Positions 46,639-56,262 of a stretch of DNA of 64,000 bases are shown in pieces. Numbering within the stretch: position 1 is the stretch's first letter; every line of letters begins with the position of its first letter. The position numbers and the translations under genes were made by a program. Origin of the DNA: Taiwanofungus camphoratus (lineage: Eukaryota > Basidiomycota > Agaricomycetes > Polyporales > Taiwanofungaceae); contig CP021223.1 in assembly GCA_003999685.1 (NCBI GenBank), positions 372,001 to 436,000 of the forward strand. Direction: 5' to 3'. The notes under the pieces are model-generated. The model saw nothing but the letters and a program-made list of their open reading frames with translations. It was not told the DNA's origin and ran no database searches.

Positions 46639-48401
46639 TGATGAGTCCTGTAGCCTCCTGGGCCCCAAATCACAATTTTAGAAGCTTTCTAATCCCCTAA
46701 CAGGCCATCCTATGACTCTTCTACAGCCTACAACAGGTGGGATAGGTTCCTATAATGTTCCTAACACCTCCTTTGCTTCCTAAACCCTTCTAACACCCTA
46801 CGAAGTCCTGCAAAGTTGCATGAGGTGCTACAAGGTTTCAAATGCTAGCTACGAAGTCCCTAACTCCTGCTAAGTCCACTATTGGACGCTGCCAGCCCTC
46901 CCATATTGTTCTATTGGATCTAGGCCCCAGCTACTATGTCACTCATCCCGGGTTTAGCTAAGAAGTCTTAGCTAAGTCTCTCCTAGCCCTTGTGATTGCA
47001 GCCACCCCCGATAGGCTCCGAAATGGTCTGAAGTTCCAAAGGCTGGACTTAAAAAGCCTTGCGCACCCCCTGGGTCTCGATCCTATGCCATAAGGTCCTC
47101 CTATGATGCATCCATATGATCCTCCACCCATTTAGGACACCTTCTACCCCGATTAGGCCAAGTCTTGCTGCTAGAAACTTCGTACACTCTTAGCCCACTA
47201 AGATAGTTGATCACGGTGCATGGCTGCTCTTGGATAGTCATTCCGCCCTTATGGATGGACTTGGTCACCTTTCTACCGTACGTAGTTCCCCTGTTTCAGT
47301 TCCTATTTAGTTCCTATTCTCCTTGTGGTCACTTTGGAGCCCATGTGCTTTAGTACACATTTCGGACTCATAAGGATCACTTCGTGCAAGAATAGTTCAC
47401 CTCACGCTCCCCTATTTAGTCAGAGGTAGTTTACCATGTACAAGAGAGACCCCTCAGTGCACGCTTCTCCCTTTGGAATACAAGTTCCCCTGTAGCTCCG
47501 ATCTCAGAGAAGTGCCGCAAGTACAACCTTAGGAATGGTCCTAAGCCCCTAAGTCTCCACCCTAGCTCTGTTTCAGTATCTTTGAACTACATCTATGCTC
47601 GTGATATATCTACGAACTACGTCTACGCTCCTCGAACTATGCACTACGAACCATGAAGTCGCCGTGACTTCACACCCTTCAGCACCTCTTATAGCACCTA
47701 TCCGGTGGGCCTCCACCTTAGTTATACCCTTAGGCTCACGTTGCGTCATCCCTACGTCCTACGAATAGCCCTACGACTCTCCTATAGCCTTCATTTTAGG
47801 CCATAGTACATCCCTCTATGCCTTTGAACTCCCCAACCTACGCCTCAAAGTCATCAGACACTTTGGAACTTCCAGCAATCTTGTCCTCCCATCCCTATTC
47901 CAAGTATCAACTCCCTGAACCATCTGACCTCTTCTACAGGTCTCTTACACTAGCCAAATCTCGTACATCTCGCTCTAACAAGCCTCGAAGCCTTACGCCC
48001 TTTAGCTAACTCTAGTTAAAGACTTCGCAGCAGTCTTGTGCCCTTTGCTGATTAGTTGAAGCTATATTCTATTGGCTTATTGCTCCCTAACTCCACACAG
48101 CCTACGAAGTCAGCCCGTGTGTTTTAGCTAAAACTTTTAAGGACTTCACAGAACTTCGAAGGACTTCACGCACTTTGGAGGGCCTTGCAAGGCCTTAGGG
48201 ATCGTCTAGCACTTAGGAACAAGATCCTGTCACACAGGACCCTTGACCCCTTACTCCCTTGCTTATATAAAACAAGACATACAGGTTTTCCGGTATCATA
48301 CAGGTTGTAGCTCCTCCCCTCACATCCCCACAGTTCACACATTACCTCTTAGCCACATTTTGGAGCACTCCCTAGATACCAGGGTACCCTAGGTCATATC
48401 A
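46639..48401 (+). repeat. LTR copy 2 (~1.76 kb)
   Basis: Aligns with copy 1 end to end, with the same TGATGAGTCC start and ATATCA end. It is inserted into copy A' of the loop repeat. The bases just outside form an inverted, not direct, match (GACTGG on the left, CCAGTC on the right), so no clean target duplication is seen. Relative to copy 1 it has lost many CpG sites, consistent with greater age or more methylation. Confidence 0.82.
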
Positions 48402-48445
48402 CCAGTCATGCCACCCCGATATCGCTCGATCAGCTTTGACGCGCT

Positions 48446-50190
48446 GATGTGCACTATAGCACTTCAACCCCTACTGGGTTCAACCTAGAGAAGCTGAAAG
48501 GTTATAGTACTAGTTAGTGTGGAGGGGAGAGTCAGCAGCAAAGGGTTCCTGGTCTCAAATGGGTCGAGAGATGTCTACGAAGGTCTTCGATGACCTACAA
48601 CGTACGTTGCAGCTGTTCGACATAGCTTCAATGCGCTACTATGCTGTACTATACTAAGGAGAGGCTTAAACGTGAGGACTTAGCTGATACGCAGCCCTTC
48701 AATTACTGTAGAAGGTGGACTTGGGTTAGAGAGAGATGCTAGCACAACCCTTCGATGTGACTCGAAGGTGGACGTAAGACTGAACGCAACTCTTCAATGG
48801 ATGTCAAAGATGGACGAGACGTGACCCTTCAAGATACTGTAGAAGGCAGATAGTAGACACAACTCTTCGAACGTAATCAAAGACGGAAGGACACAGTAGA
48901 ATGCAGTAGGAGACTGAATTGAAGATGCTCTTCTTGAGCTCTGCAGGATGGGGGAAAACTTCTCTGTTGTTCTGAGACACCATACATCGTGTTTATACTA
49001 CTGTACTATAATGTAAGGCGCATCGGGAGTGGTGTAGTACGAGTGGCATCCTAACTACTTGCATACTACGAACTATGGAGTGGCCTGTAGAGGGAGTGGC
49101 TACTTGTTGTCACTAGAAAGGCTAAAACAAAGGAACATGCATGAACTATACTAAGACAAGATCTGGGGCCGTAGCGTTATCGAGTACATCAAGTGGCGCA
49201 TCGTAGCAGATCAAGCAATATCGGAGTGGCCAGACTGATCACGTGCAAGGACATTGAGTGGCAACTGCATGTGGCGTATTGTGCGTAGAGGGAACGATAC
49301 ACTGGAACATCAGACCGGAACTGGTGGAGTGGCTGTGGCATAATTCGAAGCCATTGGAGAGTCCCACGGTGGCTTTTCGGGCTGTATTGGATGCGTCGAG
49401 TGGTGTTGAAGGTATGACTAAGGTCCTAGGGTCAAGTGAGGGCGCTCCACGGGGCCTAGAAGGGCCTGGCACCTATTAGCGCCACTCGATGCGCTCAATA
49501 ACACTACAGCCACAGGTGTCATTTTAGTCTATGTACGTTCCTTTATCTCAGCCTTCCTAGTGATGTCAGTACAGTAGCCACTCCCTCTACGAGCTACTCC
49601 GTAGTTCATAGTATGCAAGTAGTTAGGATGCCACTCATACTACGCCACTCCTGATGCACCTTACATTATAGTAAAGTAGTATAAACGTGATGTACAATGT
49701 CTTGGACCAACAGAGAAGTTTTCCCCCATCCTGCAGAGCTCAAGAAGAGCATCTTCAATTCAGTCTCCTACTACATTCTACTGTGTCTTTCTGTCTTCGA
49801 TTACATTCGAAAAGTCGTGTCTACTATCTGCCTTCTACAGTATCTTGAAGGGTTGCGTCTTGTCCATCTTCGATATCCATCAAAAGGTTGTGCCAGCATC
49901 TCACCTCTAACCCAAGCCCGCCTTCTACAGTAAATTGAAGGGCTGCATATCAGCTAAGTCCTCACGTTTAGCCTACCCTTTGTACGGTACAGCATAATAG
50001 CCCATCGAAGCTACGTCGAGCAGTCACAACACACATCATAGGTCATCGAAGACCTTCGTAGACATCTCTCGACCCATTTGAGACCAGGAACCCTTTGCTG
50101 CTGACTCTCCCCTAGCACACTAACTAGTTCTATAGCCTTTCAGCTTCTCTAGGTCGTATCCAGTTGAGGTTGGAGTGTTATAGAGCGTAT
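48446..50190. mobile_element. Foldback-like element with ~0.7 kb inverted arms
   Basis: Left arm (about 48446-49193) and right arm (about 49479-50190) are inverted copies of each other, with a few indels, around a 285-bp loop. The inner ends of the arms read GTGGCGC and GCGCCAC. The loop holds an open frame of about 73 codons on the plus strand. No transposase is encoded. The arms contain short tandem variants built on a CCCTTCAA...GTAGAAGG-type word, and a length difference of about 40 bases between the arms falls in this array. It could be a non-autonomous long-TIR transposon or a foldback element. Confidence 0.7.
49194..49478 (+). mobile_element. Loop segment A of the foldback element
   Basis: Open frame from 49258 to 49479 of unknown function, repeated in reverse at 46383-46638 plus 48402-48466. 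Homology between the two copies stops at the borders of the loop, so the loop is a defined unit. Confidence 0.6.
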
Positions 50191-50199
50191 CAGCAGATA

Positions 50200-51300
50200 G
50201 TGTTTGAGTCGCAGGCAACTGTGAGATTGGCAGGATGTTCACCATGCAGGACGTGCTTGAGATAAGTTTTATAGGGGTCAGGGACAATAGTAGCTCCTGG
50301 CTGTAGTGCTGCACCTGAGCAGGATAATTGATGTACCTCTTTTACTTCATCTTTGTCAGTGATTTCTACAATGTGAGCCGAAGTGATGGGTTCCACTGAG
50401 ACTTGCTTGGGTGTAACTGCTTCTCAATACCTATTGTGTACATCAGGCAAGATCGAAAGGAGTTCTTCTGGTGTTAATGTGATGAGAGGGGATCTCATCG
50501 AGCATGCGAAGATTTTGTCAGCTATCTTGGGTTGGTGTATGGGAACTATGGTCTTGTACGCAGGGTCCTTGCCCTTATTGTTCAAAGACTTGAGTGGGGT
50601 AGCAAAGTTTCGAAGGTTTGGCAGAGCATAGGTCACATCTCGAGCATTTGTGAAGGGATGGACTGGGGGTGCTGACAGAGTAGACATGGTGGCGGGCTGT
50701 GTCGAAGGCATGTTTGATGACGCGGGTAGGGGAACTATAGCTGCAGGAATCATTGAAGGTGCGGCGGTGCTTGTCAAAGGTTTGGCTGGGGTCGCTGGGA
50801 CTGGGACTGCGGTAGGAGTGGCTGATTTGGCTGTGTCAGGCGCTGGGTTGTTGGTACTGCATGAAATGGGGGTCGTATCAGAAACCTCTGTTGTCTGTGG
50901 TGCTGTCGTAGTAGGTTTCTTGCACTGTAAAATCTCAACGCTGTCGAAGACTTCCCTCCACTTTTGAAGCTGTAGGAGCTCCCTTTCGAGCGCTTCAATC
51001 CTACCTTCCGTGTTGAGCATGAAGGTCTGGACACTGGCTTGGTCATCGATGCTGTAGAGCAGGCTAGGCGCTGCTGGCGTGTTGCGATGAATCCACTCAT
51101 AGAGGCAGTCATGGATCATAATGCCAGAGATACTATGTGGGATGAATAGACCGTTTTGGAGTACGACCTTTCCTTCAGTGTTATGCTTGCATTTTCCAGC
51201 AGCTATGTCCACTTCTACATGCGGGCAGCTTCAAATGCTGTGGTTCTGGTCACCGCAAAAGTGGCAGGTCTGTTCTGTACCACCTTGGGTTGACAGAAGC
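50200..51300 (-). mobile_element. Ty3/gypsy gag / zinc-knuckle fragment, broken
   Basis: Fossil fragment read on the minus strand. It begins with a CCHC zinc knuckle (CHFCGDQNH...), then DIAAGKCKHNTEGKVVLQNG, a coiled-coil-like stretch and a long Pro/Thr/Ala-rich linker. This is the gag-to-protease region of the same kind of gypsy element as the pol fragment at 41-42.9 kb. It abuts LTR copy 3. It has a small number of breaks and is truncated on both sides. Confidence 0.72.
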
Positions 51301-51307
51301 CTAGCGG

Positions 51308-53459
51308 TGATACAACCTAGGGGACCCTGATACCTAGGGAGTGCTCCGTAACGTGGCTAAGAAGTAGTAGGGTGAACTGTAGGGATGTGAGAAGGGGAGC
51401 TACAACCTGTATGATATCAGGAGACCTATATGTCTTGTTTTTGTAAGCGAGGGAGTAAGGGGTCAAGGGTTCTGCATGACAGGATCTTGTTCCTATGTGC
51501 TAGACAATCTCTAAAACCTTGTGAGGTCCTCCAAAGTGTGCAAAGTCCTTCAAAGATCTGCAAAGTCCTTTGAAGTTTTGCTAAAGTGCACTACCTGTCT
51601 TCATAGGCTGTGTAGAGTTAGAGAGCAATAGGTCAATGGAATATAGGTTCAAATAGTTGGCAAAGGATGCGAGACTGCTCTGAAGTCTTTAACTAAAGTT
51701 AGCTGAGGAGCGTAATGCTTCGAAGTTTGTAGAGTGAGGTACAAGAGATTTGACTAGTGTGGGGGATCTATAGAAGAGGTCGGATGGTTCGTGAAGTCAA
51801 TACTGGGAGTAGGGATGGGAGAACGAGGTTGAAACAATTACCCGCATTATGCTTACCTCATAGACTCTGACTCATATCGGGCCCCGCTTACACATTCCAC
51901 TTACACTTACTGATTGCTAATATGGCCCGATGACTCATATTATCTTTGTACCATTAGTTTTACCACTTGACGGACCACCTGCCCTAGTGTAGTACTTGAT
52001 CTGTGCTCGTTGCTTGTATTAGTATATATAGGCATGTATTAGTTAGGTCAGACCTTAAGTTCAATCTGGGTACCATATCACATTTGTGTCTTGCTACCGC
52101 TTTGTCCGACACCATTGGAACTTCACGTTACTCGGACTATATCGTCCATAAGTCCTCGCCACCCTCTGTCATGATCAGGCCTCGCATCAGATAGCGGTCC
52201 AAGATATCAATTTGTATCAGAGGTTGCTGAATGTCCCGAAATATCTGTTGGCTTCAGGACGAAGGTTGGGGAGTTTGAGGGCGTAGAAAATGTACTATAA
52301 TCTGAAATGGAGGCTATAGAAGGGTCACAGTGATATCGTGGGACATAGGATGACGCAACATGAGCCTTTGGGTATAACTAAGGCGAAGGCCCACTGGGTA
52401 GATGCTATAGGTAGTACCGAGGGGTGTGAAGTCACATCGACTTTGTGGATTGTAGTGCGTAGTTCGAGGGGCATAGGCATAGTTTGTAGATATATTGCGA
52501 GCATAGACGTAGTTTAGAGACACTGAAACGGAGCTAGGGTGGAGACTTTAGGGGCTTAGGACCGTTCCTAAGGCTGCACTCATGGCACTCTCTGAGATCA
52601 GAGCTACAGGGGAACTTGTATTCCAAAGGGAGAAGCGTGCACTGAGGGGTCTCTCTCATACATGGTAAACTACCACTTACTAAATAGGAGAGAGTGAGAT
52701 GAACTATTCTTGCATGAAGTGATCCTTACAAGTCCAAAATGTGTACTAAAGCACATGGGCTCCAAAGTGACCACAAGGAGAATAGGAACTAAATAGGAAC
52801 TGAAACAGGGGAACTATGTATGGTAGAAAGGTGATCAAGATCATTCATGAGGGTGGAATGACTATCTGAGAGTGGCCATGCACTGTGATCAACTGTCCTA
52901 GTGGGCTAAAGGCGTACGAAGTTTCTAGCAGCAGGACTTGTCCTAATTGAGGTAGGAGATGTCCTAAATAGATAGAGGATTATATGGATGCACTGTAGAA
53001 GGACCTTATGGTATAGGATCGAGACCCAGAGGGTGCGCAAGGCTTTCTAAGTCCAGCCTTTGGAACTTCAGACCATTTTGGAGACTATCAGAGGTGCCTG
53101 CAGTCACAAGAGATTGGAGAGACTTAGCTAAGCCTTCCTAGCTAATCCTGGGATGAATGACATAGTAGCTGGGACCTGGACCCAATAGAACAATATAGGA
53201 GGGCCAGCAGTGTCTGATAGTGGACTTAGCAGGAGTTAGGGACTTCATAGCTAGTGTTCAAAACCTCGCAGCATTTCGTGCAACTTTGCAGGACTTCGTA
53301 GGGTGTTAGAAGGGTTTAGGAGGCAAAGGAGGTGTTAGGAGCTCATAGGAACCTATCCCACCTGTCATAGGCTGTAGAAGAGTCATAGGATGGTCTGTGA
53401 GGGGATTAGAAAGCTTCTAAAATTGTGATTCAGAGCCCAGGAGACTACAGGACTCATCA
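51308..53459 (-). repeat. LTR copy 3, inverted, carrying a 388-bp insertion
   Basis: The reverse complement aligns with copies 1 and 2. Without the insertion at 51832-52219 and its duplicated 7 bases, its length is about 1757 bp, nearly equal to the other copies. Its terminal bases read TGATACA on the left and ACTCATCA on the right (plus strand). It separates a hAT transposase fragment from the gag fragment, with no matching flanking duplication. Confidence 0.82.
51832..52219. mobile_element. 388-bp insertion inside LTR copy 3 with 7-bp target duplication
   Basis: Flanked by GAGGTTG at 51825-51831 and 52220-52226. It is absent from LTR copies 1 and 2. It encodes nothing and contains a TATATATA box-like stretch near 52023. 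It may be a small solo LTR or a non-autonomous element; the terminal bases do not decide. Confidence 0.7.
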
Positions 53460-55246
53460 TTGGGGTATGGAGTTGTACTGGACCTATCAACAGACAAGAT
53501 TGACTGCATTTTTCACTTCAGTTGAGGTGTCATGAGTCTTGATAGTGTAAACCTGCTCAAAACTATCAATATCAAAGTCATCTGTTGTAAGTGCAAATTG
53601 TCCCAACCTGTCCAATGGCAGTCAACATAAAAGCCACAAGATGATGATAGTTGAGAGGTGTCCATCACACTGAAGAGTTCCCAATGCTCCTCAACAGTTG
53701 ATCTTCACAATTTTCTGAAATGTCTTCACCTCCATGGGCACAAGATGCTTTGTCAGAACCTTGTGAGAGGGCACATGGACTGAAGATGAGACAAATTCAT
53801 CACAAAATGCAATTACTTCAGGATTTTCAACCCAGGTTAATGAGAAACCACATGATGCAGTTATATGGGCAATACAAGATTCAAAGTGCTCCTGACGAGC
53901 AGTAGACCAAGTGGGGATATCTGTGAAACTTAGTTAGCGTGAGATGGGCTGTGATCCTTGGTTAGAATGTGATCTACTGAGTGACGGAAGCTGAAGCTCG
54001 GTATGAGGATAATGTATATAAGAACTTAGACTCGGGCTTGCACTTGCACTGGGACCTGAAGATACATGTAGCGAAGAGGGAATGGCAGAATATGATGATA
54101 GTGCAACTGAATATAAGGTTGACACTGAAGCAATCAAAGGTGAAGGTGAATGAGTTGTTGACCTAGCATGCTGCAGCACCTGAAACGATGTTGAAGGACC
54201 AGCTATTGGCAACCCAGGCATCGTCCACTGGGGTAGTGGGACAGCAGTTTGACTGTTCAAGTTGTTGATGTCAATGTAAGTATGCCTTCATTGATGGGGT
54301 GACAGGTTGTTAACATCATGCTCTGCTCAAGCCTGCTGCATCACTTCAGGTGGTAGTCTTGTGCAGTCTGCAAGGTGGCCAAGACAGTGCGAGCTTGTGC
54401 TGCTGACCCAGCGATTACTCATGTCAGTTGTTGAAGGCAAATCCCATACTGTAATATTGTTGATAAGTTAGATGAAAATGGGCTGGAACAATTTACCTAC
54501 AGTCATTCTCAATAGCTTGTCTTGTTTGTGCAACATTCAAGAGTCCAGCCTCCACCTGCTGTGATTCAGTTGCCAAAATTTCACTTACTCTGCTCTCAAA
54601 ACAAAGACGACACCAGATTTTGACCTTATCACGACAGGCTGTCGCAAAGGCCTCCAGATGTCTGTAAATGAAGCCTGGATGGTCATAAAAGTATGCATGC
54701 CACCATTTTCGACCATGAGGGTTCACAGTTTGTGAATCAGCAGTTAGTGGCATAACACTCAGGTCAGAAGGTAGAAACAAGGGCTATATTGTGGGATTTT
54801 ATAGTACATGAGAGATAGGCTATACAAAACTTCCAAGGACAAAACACAGCAGCATGGTGAGCATCACATAGCACCAGGTCCGAGTTGACAGAAACTCGAG
54901 GCTAAAGTCCCAGAAGCCTGGCAGTGATCCTTGAAGATAAGACATTGTGGAGTCCAAATGGTCATACCAGACCTTTACGAGGATAGCCAGTAGAGCACCA
55001 GATAGCGTAGATGTTGACTCGATAGCAGGGCAAGATCGCGCTCTCGCGAGCCGCACACTGCAATGCCACCATAGTGCTATCCAAGTGCGTCTCTTGTCAC
55101 GTGCTATATGAAATCAGCCAATGGGAAGGGATGCCGAATAGTGTGGGATAGTTCACGTACAGAAAAACGCATCAACTAGTTGACGTCGACTAGTCGACAA
55201 AGTTGACTGTAGACTTTGTCGACTAGTTCCGGACTGGCACAACACT
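53460..55246 (-). mobile_element. 5' part of a hAT-family DNA transposon, truncated
   Basis: The outer end at 55246 reads, on the minus strand, CAGTGTTGTGCC, a hAT-type terminal sequence. Transposase pieces follow on the minus strand: a zinc-finger-like block (KWWHAYFYDHPGFIYRHLEA, then KIWCRLCFESRV; about 54700-54580), a Ser/Pro-rich linker (54260-53934), and TWVENPEVIAFCDEF followed by a KTFQKIVK-type block and LQCDG (about 53900-53650), the start of the catalytic core in basidiomycete hAT proteins. The rest is cut off at 53459 by LTR copy 3. In-frame stops and frame changes show that it is dead. The other terminal repeat is not in the window. Confidence 0.72.
55165..55246. repeat. hAT terminal region with subterminal hairpin
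   Basis: A 15-bp perfect stem ACTAGTCGACAAAGT / ACTTTGTCGACTAGT with a short loop lies just inside the CAGTGTTG end. Additional GTCGAC and AACTAGTT palindromes precede it. Such subterminal palindromes are usual transposase-binding sites in hAT elements. Confidence 0.7.
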
Positions 55247-55376
55247 GTAAATCCACCAACAACCTGTTCATAACTGAGCGCTCAGGGCTCAGGTTCGGTC
55301 TAGTCGCCGCGTTAAATGTTTCTTGACGTCTAGGGGAGAACAAACGCAAATAACCTCAGTTCAAGCTGATACAGCT

Positions 55377-56008
55377 ATGCGCATGGTATCTGTTTGCGGC
55401 TGAGCGTCCTGGCAAGCCGTCTGGATGACAGTTTTGATACTTCTAGCTACCACAAGAAGATGAAAGCGATGATACTGCTGAAGTGACATGGGGTATGTGT
55501 CTCTGGTCATTGACCTTGTTGCGGAATCAATTCCCAACTTGTTATATTCTAGACGATCAACAGCGCATCAATACGTTTTCGAAACTTAATACAAGGATGC
55601 GTAACATCGAGGAAAAGATCGAAGGATTGAAGGTCACTTTTTCTTATAAGAAAGGTATGTCCCTGATGATTGAATAACGATCTCCATATAGCAAGAAAAA
55701 GAAGCCCTGGATGACTTGTCAATGGAGCTCGAGCTGTCAGATGAAGATCAATTAGTCATGTACGTATATTCATTCGTTCGAATTTAGCTGGTCGCGCATT
55801 AAGTCGACAATACAGGTATAAAGTAGGCGAAGCCTTCCTTCATATGCCTCACAGTCAAGCCATGGAGCGCCTCGAAAGGGATCAGGCTGAGTTAGATAAC
55901 GAGTTGTCGAAGGCCAAACAGCGTGCAGAGGAGTGCGAGAATTCCATGAAGGAGTTGAAGGTGATCTTGTATGCGAAATTCGGGCGGGCCATTAATTTGG
56001 ACGAGTGA
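55377..56008 (+). CDS. GIM3: Prefoldin subunit 4
   Basis: Beta-type subunit of the prefoldin hexamer, which hands nascent actin and tubulin to the CCT chaperonin in the cytosol. Exons are 55377-55385 (9 coding nt, M-R-M), 55447-55492, 55553-55632, 55692-55759 and 55816-56008. The protein starts MRMLPQEDESDDTAEVTW and continues DDQQRINTFSKLN, the first coiled-coil helix, ELSDEDQLVMYKVGEAFLHM (the beta-hairpin region), a second helix, and ends LYAKFGRAINLDE. The YAKFG-x-x-INLD ending is the family signature. The gene starts only 130 bp from the end of the hAT element, so its promoter must be short or lie partly in transposon sequence. Confidence 0.93.
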
Positions 56009-56069
56009 ACTCCAACCACTAAATGTATGGCATTACATTTTTCTTCCGTTGCAGCAATCGTGTTTTTGA

Positions 56070-56092
56070 CCGCATATATATATATATATATC
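56070..56092. repeat. AT dinucleotide microsatellite
   Basis: A run of about eleven AT units between prefoldin 4 and the membrane-protein gene. Confidence 0.85.
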
Positions 56093-56262
56093 AACATGTG
56101 CCCACAGTTGCAAGCCGCCTAATCGCTACTTCTGGTGTCCCGTAGAGGTCGGGTGCCTGCTATGGTGAAAGCGATTTTCGAAATTCGCAGTGGCGTTAAT
56201 ACACAACATCATACAAAATTATACATGACACGAGGGGAAGCTCTTCATTATTCGCATCAAAA

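Noticed and set aside
42946-48401. LTR copies 1 and 2 as the two ends of one intact retrotransposon
   Set aside because: The 1.9 kb between them holds an inverted second-family LTR and a loop repeat, not gag-pol, and copy 1 has its own flanking duplication.
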